DNA of 64,000 nt from positions 62,001 to 126,000 of the forward strand of contig NZ_WIAY01000005.1 in the NCBI RefSeq assembly GCF_009467805.1. The letters are read 5' to 3'. Shown here one piece after another: positions 9,269-17,659 of the stretch. The stretch's first letter is position 1; every line of letters starts with the position of its first letter. The notes under the pieces are model-generated. The model did not search any database and had not been told where the DNA came from. It saw nothing but the letters and a program-made list of their open reading frames with translations. This DNA is from Stenotrophomonas nematodicola (lineage in GTDB: Bacteria > Pseudomonadota > Gammaproteobacteria > Xanthomonadales > Xanthomonadaceae). Position numbers and translations under genes: made by a program.

Positions 9269-9808
9269 TCAGTTGACCAGGAACTGGCCGCGGCAACCGC
9301 CGGTCACCCACACGCCATTGCGGTCCCAACCCCACGTCTGCCCCTCGATGCACGCCGTGCCCGAGGTCTGGCGTACCAGCCGCACATCGCGGCGGATAGT
9401 GACGTTGCAGCGGCGATCGCGACGGTCCTTGGAGTCGCAGCTGATGATCTCGCCACGGCCGCCGCCGTTGTTCCAGCCGCCGCCGCCATTCCAGTGGCCA
9501 CCGCCATGCGAGGGACGCCCACGCTCGGCGATGAACTCCGCACGGCAGCCCCGGGTCACCCACACGCCATTGCGTGCCTGGCCCCAGGTCTCGCCTTCGA
9601 TGCACGGCGAGCCGGAAATCTGCCGCACCAGCCGCGCGCGGCCGTCCAGCGGACACTGCTGGGTGCGGTTCTTGTTCGACTCGCAGCGCACCGGGCCACT
9701 GTTGTAGCCGTCGTCATAGCGTTCGTACTGCTGCGCGTGCGCGGTGGCGCCCAGCACCAGCATCGAAGGCAGCAACGCCCACAGCCATCGCTGCTTTCCC
9801 TGCCTCAT
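9269..9808 (-). CDS. Exported protein with two DUF3011 repeats
   Basis: This 179-residue protein has a signal peptide (MRQGKQRWLWALLPSMLVLG, cleavage near AHAQ). Two ~55-residue DUF3011 repeats follow, each ending with the pattern W-G-x2-R-N-G-V-W-V-T-x-G-C-R and carrying four conserved cysteines. A Gly/Trp/Asn-rich linker (GGGHWNGGGGWNNGGGRGE) joins them. DUF3011 is a small beta-rich extracytoplasmic domain common in Xanthomonadaceae, function unknown. ATG 9808 is chosen because AGGAG lies 7 bases upstream; longer starts would bury the signal peptide. Confidence 0.82.
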   Translation of the reverse strand: MRQGKQRWLWALLPSMLVLGATAHAQQYERYDDGYNSGPVRCESNKNRTQQCPLDGRARLVRQISGSPCIEGETWGQARNGVWVTRGCRAEFIAERGRPSHGGGHWNGGGGWNNGGGRGEIISCDSKDRRDRRCNVTIRRDVRLVRQTSGTACIEGQTWGWDRNGVWVTGGCRGQFLVN

Positions 9809-10177
9809 CCCATTGCTCCTCATGCCTGCCTCGAAACCGTGTGTGGTGGTGGCGAACAGGATGTGGCAAAGCGGCCGTAGGCGACATAGGCCGGAAGTCG
9901 TCGATTTCATGCCCTATTTAGGTAACCGACGCCTGCCTGACTGACGCACGTGAGGTGCTGTCACGTCTGCCACTGCAGACCATCACCTCCAGCATGCGCT
10001 GCGGCGGCGGCGTGTGGAACAGCCGTCGATGGCGCAGACCCGGCGCGGCTGCAGCGCGATCAGCGGATCCGACGCTTCCCGGACCCGCATCGGCCACGTC
10101 CCCAGCGTATCCAGCGGACGCCGCGGGCACTGCGGCGGCTGGCGCTGGCACGGGGAACCCTCCGCCCGCGGGCGCGG
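9809..10177. other. 369-base gap, no gene recognised
   Basis: The interval lies between the DUF3011 gene and the second 67-residue gene. Several frames are open in this GC-rich DNA, but none has a plausible start, composition or family resemblance. No tRNA, long repeat or clear terminator was seen. It probably holds the DUF3011 promoter and the 3' end of the neighbouring transcript. Confidence 0.4.
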
Positions 10178-10381
10178 TTACCCGTAACGCACCGCTTCCA
10201 CTGCCGCGTCCTGCACTTCCACGCGCACGGCGCTGGCGCCGCCGGTACTGGCGTGATGCTCGCGCGCCATCGCATCGGCGAAATCAAACGCCACTGCACC
10301 ATTCGGGAAATCGATGGCGTCCGGGCGCGACGGATGAACCACGCGCCATTGGCGCTCCTGGCATTGCACGGTGATCAACAT
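10178..10381 (-). CDS. Uncharacterised 67-residue protein, copy 2
   Basis: The protein starts MLITVQCQERQWRVVHP and ends SAVRVEVQDAAVEAVRYG. It has the same length as the 8891-9094 protein and about two-thirds identity to it. ATG 10381 is set by alignment with copy 1 and by AGGA 9 bases upstream; a slightly longer MPIM start is possible. Both copies keep WRVVHP, AFDFADA and HHA, so these positions probably form the functional surface. No known domain or partner is recognisable. Confidence 0.72.
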   Translation of the reverse strand: MLITVQCQERQWRVVHPSRPDAIDFPNGAVAFDFADAMAREHHASTGGASAVRVEVQDAAVEAVRYG

Positions 10382-10573
10382 GATGGGCATTCCTATCGTT
10401 TCCGTGGCGGGGGCACGCGGCGACCCTCCAGTTCCCTGGAACCGGTGGCACACGCGGGGGCATCGGGAGAGCGTCCAGCTCTCGGGAACCACGATAGATC
10501 GCCCCTTCCGTTTGGAACATCGGAATAGTCTGAATTTTCGACTCCGACCGGCCGGCGTGATCCGGCCAGCCGC

Positions 10574-11635
10574 TCAGTCCGGCGTGCCCAGGAACGCGAA
10601 CGGTGCCGACGGCCGGAACTGCGGCAGCGCGTCGCCGGCGAACACATTGCGCTGGTCCGGTCCAAGGTCCAGCGTGAGAACCCTGCCGGTCGCCCGCGAG
10701 AAGTCGATCCTGTTGAGGTCCACCCAGAAGGTGTTCGGCGTCAGCGCGGATTCGAAGAAGTACAGCCGGCGCTTGTGGTCGGCCACGGTACGCCAGCGCG
10801 TGGATGAAATGTTCGGTTCGCCCGGCGTGGCGATGCCGTAGGGCACCGAGACGTTGCGGATCACGCTGAACACGCTGGCCAGCGCGACCACCGGGTCCTC
10901 GCTTTTGGGAATGGCGTTGACGTAGAACGACGCGCGCGCGAACCGGTCGGCCGATCGGTTCGTTCCCGGCAGCATCACCGTGCCACCGATCTGCTGCCAG
11001 TAGCTGTTGAGCGCCAGCTGCTGTTCGAACACCGGCGAGTTGGTCATCACCTGGTAGGCCCGGTCATGGTGGATGACCTGGCGGCCGCCGATGTACTCGA
11101 CGATGGCACTGTCGCCGGTGGCATCGGACATGGACAGGTGCAGCGTGGCCAGCCGTGCTTCGCCGGGCACCGCATCGGTGACGATCGAGAACGGCTCGCG
11201 CTCCAGCGCGGCGACCGCCTCGGCCACGGTAGCGAAATTGTCGAGTACATACTGCGCCCACAGCGAGATCGCCAGGCCCGGCTTGCCGCTGCGCTGCTGC
11301 GGATACTCCGATTCGACCAGCCACAGCAGGTTCGCCGACAGGCCGGCCTCGTTGAGGCCGTCGGTGGTGGAGATGTCATAGCCGCTGGCAATCACGCTGC
11401 CGTAGCGCGAGGTCCAGCGGATCGAATTGCGCCCGGCCTGTCCCTCGCGTGCGATACCCTGCGGAAACACCCACAGGTTGGTGGCGACGTCGGTCTTCCA
11501 GTCCATCGAGCGGGCGGTGATCACGTCCTGGTTGTCGCCCAGATACACCAGGCGGGTGCAGGCCTGCGCCGGTGGCGGCACGCACGCGGCGGCAAGCGCA
11601 ATCAGGGCCCAACGCACGGCGGAAACAGGCATCAT
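10574..11635 (-). CDS. Exported linear amide C-N hydrolase (choloylglycine hydrolase family)
   Basis: This 353-residue Ntn hydrolase has a signal peptide (residues 1-25, cleavage AQA|C) that leaves Cys26 as the new N-terminus and nucleophile (CTRLVYLGD). Family signatures follow: ITARSMDW (conserved Arg and Asp), GLNEAGLSANLLWL, and VMTNSPVF (conserved Asn). The family includes bile-salt hydrolases, penicillin V acylases and N-acyl-homoserine-lactone acylases; a periplasmic Gram-negative member is more likely to act on acylated amides than bile salts. The start is a double ATG with GGGAGA upstream. A longer open frame to 11947 is not credible. Confidence 0.87.
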   Translation of the reverse strand: MMPVSAVRWALIALAAACVPPPAQACTRLVYLGDNQDVITARSMDWKTDVATNLWVFPQGIAREGQAGRNSIRWTSRYGSVIASGYDISTTDGLNEAGLSANLLWLVESEYPQQRSGKPGLAISLWAQYVLDNFATVAEAVAALEREPFSIVTDAVPGEARLATLHLSMSDATGDSAIVEYIGGRQVIHHDRAYQVMTNSPVFEQQLALNSYWQQIGGTVMLPGTNRSADRFARASFYVNAIPKSEDPVVALASVFSVIRNVSVPYGIATPGEPNISSTRWRTVADHKRRLYFFESALTPNTFWVDLNRIDFSRATGRVLTLDLGPDQRNVFAGDALPQFRPSAPFAFLGTPD

Positions 11636-11825
11636 GCGGATTCTCCCGGGGCAACGCGCGGGGCTGTGCGGATGCCAGCCTCCCTGCCGTGCCCGGGCCA
11701 TCACACCCAAGCGGTGGTGATGGACAGGTGAACCCCAGGCGCATCGGCGCCAGGTGAGGACGCCGTCAGGATCGCGGGCCCGCAGGGCGTTACCCTGCGG
11801 CCATCGCCCCCCGGACACCGCCCCG

Positions 11826-12095
11826 ATGAGGACTGCCCTGTCGCTTCTGTTGTCCTGCGGCCTGCTGGCCGCCTGCTCGCCCGCGGTGCCGTCAGCGCCG
11901 CCCTCGCCCCCTGTTGTCGGCGGCGACCGCGACAGCCACGGCTGCATCGGCTCGGCCGGCTATCGCTGGTGCGCGCGCAGCGGCCAGTGCGAGCGGCCGT
12001 GGGAGCTGGCCAAGGCACAAGGCCTGGACAACACGCCTGCGGCGATCGACGCCTACTGCGCCAGCCCGGCAGCGAAAACGCCGCAACCGCGCTGA
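11826..12095 (+). CDS. Small lipoprotein with GC-SAGY-WC-C-RPWEL motif
   Basis: This 89-residue protein has lipobox LAAC (Cys17), then a Pro-rich spacer. The compact motif GCIGSAGYRWCARSGQCERP is followed by WELAK. The three cysteines after the lipid-anchored one could form a disulfide knot. Similar short segments occur in small extracytoplasmic proteins of many bacteria, but I know no function. ATG 11826 is used because it opens the lipoprotein signal; an upstream in-frame ATG at 11754 would give an implausible basic extension. Confidence 0.68.
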   Translation: MRTALSLLLSCGLLAACSPAVPSAPPSPPVVGGDRDSHGCIGSAGYRWCARSGQCERPWELAKAQGLDNTPAAIDAYCASPAAKTPQPR

Positions 12096-12113
12096 GCGGT
12101 CACGGCCTACGGC

Positions 12114-12356
12114 TCAATCGCCCTTGTTCTTGCCGCTGAAGTCCAGCGGCTGGTCACTGCCGCGCTTCTCGCTGGACCACACCTGGATGCTGTCGCGGCA
12201 CCGGCTTTCGCGCCGGGCCACCTGGTCGGGCAGTTCCTTGACCAGCGGCGAGTCCTCGCACTGCGGCGGGCCGGCAACGTCATCGGTGGTCGCACAGGCT
12301 GACAGCGACAGCACGGCGGCAACGGCCGCAGTACGTACACACAGGGACAGATTCAT
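12114..12356 (-). CDS. Small hypothetical lipoprotein
   Basis: This is an 80-residue protein with signal MNLSLCVRTAAVAAVLSLSA and lipobox LSAC (Cys21). The mature part is short and charged (VKELPDQVARRESRCRDSIQ, ending FSGKNKGD) and contains two further cysteines. It is convergent with the preceding small lipoprotein gene and lies just downstream of the sensor kinase on the same strand (71-base gap), so it may be the last gene of that operon. Family not recognised. Confidence 0.62.
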   Translation of the reverse strand: MNLSLCVRTAAVAAVLSLSACATTDDVAGPPQCEDSPLVKELPDQVARRESRCRDSIQVWSSEKRGSDQPLDFSGKNKGD

Positions 12357-12427
12357 GCAGCCTCGCCAGGAAAGGGGGAACCCGACCGATTCTTCGCCCC
12401 CACGCCGGGCGCTTCGCCTGCCATAGG

Positions 12428-13774
12428 TCATGGCAACGCGCTGTCCAGCGGCAGCCGCATGCGGAACCGCGCGCCGCCGGTGGCCGCCTCCACCACGGCG
12501 ATGGTGCCGCCGTGGCGATGCACGATCTCGCGTGCCAGGTGCAGGCCCAGCCCGCTGCCGCTGCCGCTGGGACGCAGCCGGTGGAACGGTTCGAAGATCG
12601 ATTCACGCTCGGCCAGCGGCACCCCGGGGCCGTCATCGCTGACACACAGCTCGGCGGCGGGGTCCAGCGCGATCTCGATGGTGCCGCGGCCGCCGCCATG
12701 CGCGATGGCGTTCTGCACCAGGCTGGCCACCACGCGGTGCAGCGCATGCGGGTCGCCACGGACCCACACCGGCTGCGACGGCGCGTCCACCGAGAACGCA
12801 TAGCCGGCGTCGACCACCAGCGGCGCCACGTCGCCGGCCACGTCGCCGGTCAGTGCGGCCAGGTCCACCCGCTGCGACTGGCTGGCATGGTGGTCCAGGC
12901 GCTGCAGGTCCAACAGCTGTTCGGTGATGTTGCCCAGCCGGCTCAGGTCCAGCTGCAGGCGTGCGCGCTCGGCACCTGCGGGCAGGTTGGCGATGCGCGT
13001 GGCCAGAATCGCAATAGGCATGCGCAGTTCGTGCGCGGCGCCGGCCAGGAAACGGTCCTGCGCGTCGTAGCTTTCGCCGATCCGCCGCACGGCTGCGTTG
13101 AAGGCGTCCACCAGCGGGTAGATCTCGGCCGGCACCGCACGCGTGTCCAGCCCGGTGCCGCGCTCGGTGACCTGGATCGCGGCGGCCTGCGCGGCCACGC
13201 GGTTCACCCCGCGCAGCGAACGATGGATCACCCAGGGCGCGGCCACCAGCGTGATCACGATCAGCGGGCCGGCGATCCAGCCCCCGAGATAGCGCATCAC
13301 CACCAGCATCTGCCGCCACAATCCGTGCTGCGGCATGCCGCCCATCATCACGTGCACGCGGTCGTCGCCATGCTCGCCCACCATCACCCGCACGGCGAGC
13401 TCATCGCCACGGGTGCGGGTGCGGACGTCGGTGGGTTCTATGTGCTGAAGCTGCTGCACCAGCGACCGGTAGACAGGCGGCACGGTACCGTGGGTCAAGC
13501 GCCGTCCCTGCTCATCGGCGGCCACGAACCAGAAGCCCGCCGGGCGATCACGGCTCACCGCATTCACCGCCACCCAGTCCACGCGCAGCGCGTCGTCGTG
13601 GACCTGGATCGCATCGGCCAGGGTCTGGCTCAGGTTCCAGTCGATGTAGGCCGCGCTGCGGTCGCCGTACGCCAGCACCAGCGCGCCCAGTGCGATGGCC
13701 ACCATCGTGATCTGGATCAGGCAGATCTTCCAGGCCAGGCTGAAGGACAGCGAGCCGGGCTTGAGGAACTTCAT
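12428..13774 (-). CDS. Sensor histidine kinase (QseC/PhoQ-like)
   Basis: This is a 448-residue inner-membrane kinase. TM1 spans about residues 17-37, the periplasmic sensor about 38-160, and TM2 about 161-182, followed by HAMP. The dimerisation box has the phospho-acceptor FLAGAAHELRMP (H248). The ATPase domain has its N box at SLVQNAIAHG (N355), G1 at DDGPGVP (380-386) and G2 at GSGLGLHLA (406-414). The sensor ends in a Met/His-rich stretch (H135, H141, M143, M144, M147, H150). ATGA overlap with the response regulator indicates translational coupling. Signal unknown. Confidence 0.92.
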   Translation of the reverse strand: MKFLKPGSLSFSLAWKICLIQITMVAIALGALVLAYGDRSAAYIDWNLSQTLADAIQVHDDALRVDWVAVNAVSRDRPAGFWFVAADEQGRRLTHGTVPPVYRSLVQQLQHIEPTDVRTRTRGDELAVRVMVGEHGDDRVHVMMGGMPQHGLWRQMLVVMRYLGGWIAGPLIVITLVAAPWVIHRSLRGVNRVAAQAAAIQVTERGTGLDTRAVPAEIYPLVDAFNAAVRRIGESYDAQDRFLAGAAHELRMPIAILATRIANLPAGAERARLQLDLSRLGNITEQLLDLQRLDHHASQSQRVDLAALTGDVAGDVAPLVVDAGYAFSVDAPSQPVWVRGDPHALHRVVASLVQNAIAHGGGRGTIEIALDPAAELCVSDDGPGVPLAERESIFEPFHRLRPSGSGSGLGLHLAREIVHRHGGTIAVVEAATGGARFRMRLPLDSALP

Positions 13775-14445
13775 GACGCCTCCTTCAACAGATAGCCGAT
13801 GCCGCGCATCACGTGCACCTCCACGCGCGCATCGGCTTCGGCCAGTGCCTTGCGCAGCTTGGACACGTGCGCGTCCAGCGCGTTGGACTGGATCGCATCG
13901 TCGAAGCCGTACACCGCTTCGAGCAGCGCCGCGCGCGCCACCGTGCGTCCCTGGCGCAGCGCCAGCGCTTCAAGCACCAGCAACTGCCGTCGCGGCAGCG
14001 CGAGCAGTACACCGTCCACGCTGGCCTGGCGCGCCACGAAATCAAACTGCAGCCGCCCCAGCGCCAGTTCAGGCAATGCGATCTGCGAGGGCCGCCGCGA
14101 GATCGCACGGATGCGCGCCAGCAGCTCCTCGACCGCGAACGGCTTGGTCAGGTAATCGTCCGCACCGACGTCCAGCCCGGTCACCCGGTCGGCGACCGAT
14201 CCGCGCGCGGTCAGCATGATCACCGGCAGGTTGGCGATCAGTCCGCGCGCCACCTGCACGAAGCCGGCACCGTCGCCATCGGGCAGTTGTCGGTCCAGCA
14301 GCAGGATCTGGTGCACGCCGGCGCGCAGCGCTTCGGCGGCCTGGGCCATGCTGCCCACCACGTCCACGACCATGCCGTGCCGGCCCAGGCTCACCTGGAT
14401 GGCGCCGGCCATTTCCGGGTCGTCTTCGAGCAGGAGGATGCGCAT
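13771..14445 (-). CDS. OmpR-family response regulator
   Basis: This 224-residue protein has receiver domain 1-118 with acidic pocket E7/D8/D9, phospho-acceptor D51, switch T78 and K100. Its C-terminal winged-helix DNA-binding domain (about 125-220) ends VHVMRGIGYLLKE. ATG 14445 (MRILLLEDD) is the canonical start; the longer open frame is spurious. It is first gene of the pair with the kinase and divergent, 112 bases apart, from the MipA/OmpV gene, which is therefore its best candidate target. Confidence 0.94.
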   Translation of the reverse strand: MRILLLEDDPEMAGAIQVSLGRHGMVVDVVGSMAQAAEALRAGVHQILLLDRQLPDGDGAGFVQVARGLIANLPVIMLTARGSVADRVTGLDVGADDYLTKPFAVEELLARIRAISRRPSQIALPELALGRLQFDFVARQASVDGVLLALPRRQLLVLEALALRQGRTVARAALLEAVYGFDDAIQSNALDAHVSKLRKALAEADARVEVHVMRGIGYLLKEAS

Positions 14446-14557
14446 GCGGGATACGGGGGGCGAGCGGGGGGCTCGATGGTACCGCGCGATCCAGCGCAAC
14501 GTTCCGACAATGTAGGCCGTCCATCCTGTCCGCTGATCCTCCCCCCGCGACAGGTAC

Positions 14558-15346
14558 ATGCAGCTCCGTCTTCCCGCTCTCCCGCGTCATCCGGCCGCCA
14601 CCCTGCTGGCACTGCTGCCCTTGGTGGCCGTTCCCGCCGCCCAGGCCGGGGACACCGCCCCGGCTCCCAAACGCACCAGCGTCGGAGTGGCCGTGGTGGC
14701 CCTGAAGTCGCCCTACGCCGGCTACGACACCGATACCATCCCCGCGCCGCTGATCAGCTATGAAGGCAGATCGTTCTACTTCCGCGGCGGCGCGGTGGGC
14801 TACCGCCTGGTCAATCAGGGTGGCACGGAGCTGTCGGCCACGCTGTCGCCGTACATGATGCGCTTCAAGCACCGCGACACCGACAACCCGCAGCTGCGTC
14901 AGCTCTCCAACCGCAGCCTGTCCGGCATGGCCGGTCTGGCCTGGCGCCACAGCGCCGACTGGGGCGTGGTGCAGGCCAGCGCCGAGGCCGAGGTCACCGG
15001 CCACGGCGGCGGCGTCGCTGCCGATGCGCGCTACAGCTACCCGCTGCCGGTGGGCAAGGTGCGGCTGATTCCGGGCGTGGGCGTCAACTACGCCAGCAGC
15101 AAACTCAACGATTACTACTTCGGTGTCAGCCAAGCCGAAGCGCTGCGCAGCGGCCTGGCCCGCTACGAGGCCGGCAGCGGCGCGTCGCCGTACATGGATG
15201 TCACCGTGGTGATGCCGCTGGGCACGCACTGGACCGGCACCGCCTCGCTGCGCCGCAGCCGGCTGTCCGATGCGGTGCGCGACAGCCCGATGACGCGCGG
15301 CGACCATATGGATTCGGCGGCCGTCTCCCTCAGTTACGGCTTCTGA
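14558..15346 (+). CDS. MipA/OmpV family outer-membrane protein
   Basis: This is a 262-residue predicted beta-barrel with a signal peptide ending AAQA (residue 30). The family start SPYAGYDTDTIPAPLISYEGRSFYFRG and terminal aromatic residue (SLSYGF) typify OmpV/MipA porins, which have been linked to peptidoglycan-synthesis scaffolding or small-molecule passage. Its divergent position next to the two-component system is common for this family and suggests control by that response regulator. Specific cargo unknown. Confidence 0.86.
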   Translation: MQLRLPALPRHPAATLLALLPLVAVPAAQAGDTAPAPKRTSVGVAVVALKSPYAGYDTDTIPAPLISYEGRSFYFRGGAVGYRLVNQGGTELSATLSPYMMRFKHRDTDNPQLRQLSNRSLSGMAGLAWRHSADWGVVQASAEAEVTGHGGGVAADARYSYPLPVGKVRLIPGVGVNYASSKLNDYYFGVSQAEALRSGLARYEAGSGASPYMDVTVVMPLGTHWTGTASLRRSRLSDAVRDSPMTRGDHMDSAAVSLSYGF

Positions 15347-15461
15347 CCATGCCCGGGGGACCCGTACGTCGTATCACCGGACGCGCTCTGCAGATCGAGC
15401 CGGACCGCCGCGCCGTCATTGAATGGATTCTGTATTCCCCCGCCCGCCACGGAGTCGACCG

Positions 15462-15884
15462 ATGAACCCGAGCAGCAAGATCACGCATGCGCCCCACCCG
15501 GGCGTACCCGTTCCCGCGACGGAGGCCAGCGCGGCCGCGGTGTTGCGCTTCGACGACGCCGTGCGCCAACGCATGGCCATCGACCCGATGGCCTACGGCC
15601 GCTTCTCGCGCGCCTACATCGCCACGCTGCTGGACGCGTCGCGCTCGGCGGCCACCGGCGCGCACACCCGCTGCGTTGAACCGGACTGGATCAGCGCCCG
15701 CCGTCGCTGGCTGCACGAGCGCCTGCAGCAGCATCCCGAAGAAGGCCGCGACCCACGCCTGATCGCGGCCCGCTACGCCGCCGACGGCGTATGGCTGCAA
15801 AGCGCCTGCACGGGACGGCCCGCCGCCGGCGACACCGACCGCGTCCTGCACGCCCTGATGGCAATGACGCGACCGGCACACTGA
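15462..15884 (+). CDS. Hypothetical protein, resembles an isolated TetR C-terminal domain
   Basis: This 140-residue protein is mostly helical after an unstructured Pro/Ala-rich N-terminus. The end (RYAADGVWLQSACTG) resembles the ligand-binding half of some TetR regulators, but no helix-turn-helix precedes it. ATG 15462 has GGAG seven bases upstream; an upstream in-frame ATG at 15423 lacks one. No signal peptide. It lies between two outer-membrane protein genes on the same strand. The TetR relation is a weak inference. Confidence 0.5.
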   Translation: MNPSSKITHAPHPGVPVPATEASAAAVLRFDDAVRQRMAIDPMAYGRFSRAYIATLLDASRSAATGAHTRCVEPDWISARRRWLHERLQQHPEEGRDPRLIAARYAADGVWLQSACTGRPAAGDTDRVLHALMAMTRPAH

Positions 15885-16006
15885 GCGAGGCGGCCGCATC
15901 GCCGCCGCGCCCTGCACATCCGCGCGCGGCCGGAGTGTGCATACTCCCGGCCGTGTCCGCCGCCGGCGGACGGTCCGTGGTTCCGCTGCCTGTCCGGGAG
16001 TTGTCG

Positions 16007-16780
16007 ATGCGCCTGCCTGTTGCTGCATGCCTGCTGTTGTTCGCCGCCACCGCCCATGCCCAGGGCAGCGACGACACGCAACCGCCGTCGTTCGATCGTC
16101 CCGGCATCGGCTTCTCCACCGACACTGTGCCGCGTGGCGCGCTCGCGCTGGAACTGGGCCTGCCCAGCCTGGAACGTGATCGCGACGCCGACGGCGTGCT
16201 GAGCACGCAGTACAGCAGCGACATCACCCTGCGCATGGGCCTGGCCGAACGGCTGGAGCTGCAGGCCTTCGCCACGCCGTGGAACCGGCTGCAGCTGCGT
16301 CCGCGCGGCGGCCCCACCCACACCGAACGCGGTGCGGGCGATGCCGGCCTGGCGCTCAAATTCGCCCTGCCCACGGGATCGGACCGGCACAGTGTGGCCC
16401 TGCTCGCCAGCAGCACATTCGCCACCGGCGACCGCGACTTCTCCGAGGGCGGCACACAGTACGCGCTCGGGGCCAGCTACGAATACACCTTCAACGACCG
16501 GTGGAGCGGCGCGCTGTACGCCAACGCAGTGCGCGGCGCGGGCGCGGACGAATTCACCTGGTCGCCCAGCCTCAGCGTGGCGCTCACCGACACGGTCAGC
16601 AGCTATGTCGAACTGGGCTTCACCAACAGCGACGGCGACCCCTCCACCGCCATCGCCGGTGCCGGCGTGACCTGGATGCTGCGCCCGCGCGTGCAGCTGG
16701 ATGCCTCGTTCGATGTCGGCCTGGACAACGCCAGCCCCGATCTGCAGGCCGGGCTGGGCGTGTCGTTCTACTTCGACTAG
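16007..16780 (+). CDS. Outer-membrane barrel protein, MetA-phenol-degradation-like
   Basis: This 257-residue protein has a signal peptide (MRLPVAACLLLFAATAHAQ). Alternating beta-strands follow and end in an aromatic-rich C-terminus (GVSFYFD) suited to insertion by the Bam machinery. Segments such as LKFALPTGSDRHSVALLAS resemble the 'phenol MetA' transporter-like barrel family, whose members are putative outer-membrane channels of unknown substrate. GGGAG six bases before ATG 16007 fixes the start. Confidence 0.72.
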   Translation: MRLPVAACLLLFAATAHAQGSDDTQPPSFDRPGIGFSTDTVPRGALALELGLPSLERDRDADGVLSTQYSSDITLRMGLAERLELQAFATPWNRLQLRPRGGPTHTERGAGDAGLALKFALPTGSDRHSVALLASSTFATGDRDFSEGGTQYALGASYEYTFNDRWSGALYANAVRGAGADEFTWSPSLSVALTDTVSSYVELGFTNSDGDPSTAIAGAGVTWMLRPRVQLDASFDVGLDNASPDLQAGLGVSFYFD

Positions 16781-16802
16781 GCACGTTGGAACAGCGTCCA
16801 AC

Positions 16803-16838
16803 GAAAAAGGGCCCGCACATCGCTGTGCAAGCCCTTGT
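16803..16838 (-). terminator. Terminator after tRNA-Pro / end of thrS operon
   Basis: Read on the minus strand, AAGGGC-TT-GCAC, an AGCGAT loop, then GTGC-GG-GCCCTT forms a stem with one internal mismatch region, followed by TTTTTCGT. It lies 15 bases beyond the tRNA-Pro CCA. Confidence 0.75.
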
Positions 16839-16853
16839 TCTGATCGCCAACAA

Positions 16854-16930
16854 TGGTCGGGACGGCCGGATTTGAACCGACGACCCTCTGCCCCCCAGGC
16901 AGATGCGCTACCAGGCTGCGCTACGCCCCG
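16854..16930 (-). tRNA. tRNA-Pro (GGG)
   Basis: This is a 77-base cloverleaf on the minus strand. Acceptor CGGGGCG pairs with CGTCCCG (one G-U), and the anticodon stem TCTGC/GCAGA encloses the loop CTGGGGG (anticodon GGG). TTCAAAT T-loop; CCA encoded. It follows the MerR-like gene, the usual end of this operon in Xanthomonadaceae. Confidence 0.96.
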
Positions 16931-16997
16931 ATGATGCTGGCAATGTCCCCGCCTTGCAGCGGGCCGACGAGTATAAACGATCCGATCGAAAAAGGGT

Positions 16998-17354
16998 TCA
17001 GCGGCGCAGCAATTGCAGCACTTCTTCCAATTCCATCCGCGTCTGCCTGATGATCTGGTTGCTCAGTGCCGATTCGTCGCGCGCGCCGGCGCCTTCCAGG
17101 CGCAGCCGCGCGCCGCCGATCGTGTAGCCCTGTTCGTAGAGCAGGCCGCGGATCTGGCGCACCATCAGCACGTCGTGGCGCTGGTAGTAGCGACGGTTGC
17201 CGCGCCGCTTGGCCGGCTCGAGACTGGGAAACTCGGTTTCCCAGTAGCGCAGCACGTGCGGTTTGACATCGCACAGCTCGCTGACCTCACCGATGGTGAA
17301 GTAGCGCTTGGCCGGTATCGGCGGAAGTTCGCGGTTACTGCCCGGATCCAGCAT
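16998..17354 (-). CDS. MerR family transcriptional regulator
   Basis: This 118-residue protein has an N-terminal MerR winged helix ([26 protein letters not shown], then [13 protein letters not shown]) and a short helical dimerisation tail ([12 protein letters not shown]). No cysteine metal site is visible in the tail, unlike metal-sensing MerR proteins. The start overlaps the end of ihfA by 20 bases. This ihfA-merR pairing is conserved in gamma-proteobacteria; the regulated genes are unknown. The ribosome binding site GGAGG is only 3 bases from ATG, so a slightly later start is possible. Confidence 0.87.
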   Translation of the reverse strand: MLDPGSNRELPPIPAKRYFTIGEVSELCDVKPHVLRYWETEFPSLEPAKRRGNRRYYQRHDVLMVRQIRGLLYEQGYTIGGARLRLEGAGARDESALSNQIIRQTRMELEEVLQLLRR

Positions 17355-17634
17355 ATGCCTCCACCCTTTCCTTGAGCTTCTGGCCCGGACGGAAGGTGAC
17401 CACCGTGCGGGCGGAAATAGGAATTTCCTCGCCGGTCTTGGGATTGCGACCCGGGCGCTGGTTCTTGCGCCGCAGGTCGAAATTGCCGAAGCCGGAGAGC
17501 TTCACCTGACGTCCCTGTTCCAATGCCTCTCGCAACACATCGAAGAACGCGTCGACAAATTCCTTGGCTTCACGCTTGTTCAGACCGACTTCGTCGAACA
17601 GCTTTTCGGCCATCTCAGCCTTGGTCAATGCCAT
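17335..17634 (-). CDS. ihfA: Integration host factor subunit alpha
   Basis: This 99-residue HU/IHF-family DNA-bending protein pairs with IhfB to bend specific sites by about 160 degrees in recombination, replication and promoter control. It shows the family core [20 protein letters not shown] followed by [20 protein letters not shown]; the Pro in GRNPKTGE is the intercalating residue at the arm tip. It follows pheT by 25 bases, as in E. coli. Confidence 0.97.
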   Translation of the reverse strand: MALTKAEMAEKLFDEVGLNKREAKEFVDAFFDVLREALEQGRQVKLSGFGNFDLRRKNQRPGRNPKTGEEIPISARTVVTFRPGQKLKERVEAYAGSGQ

Positions 17635-17659
17635 TGCCTGCTACCCCCATGCTTCCCGC

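Noticed and set aside
9918..10151. A 77-codon minus-strand frame in the gap after the DUF3011 gene
   Set aside because: Ala/Pro/Arg-rich composition, no ribosome binding site and no resemblance to known proteins; typical of chance open frames in GC-rich DNA.
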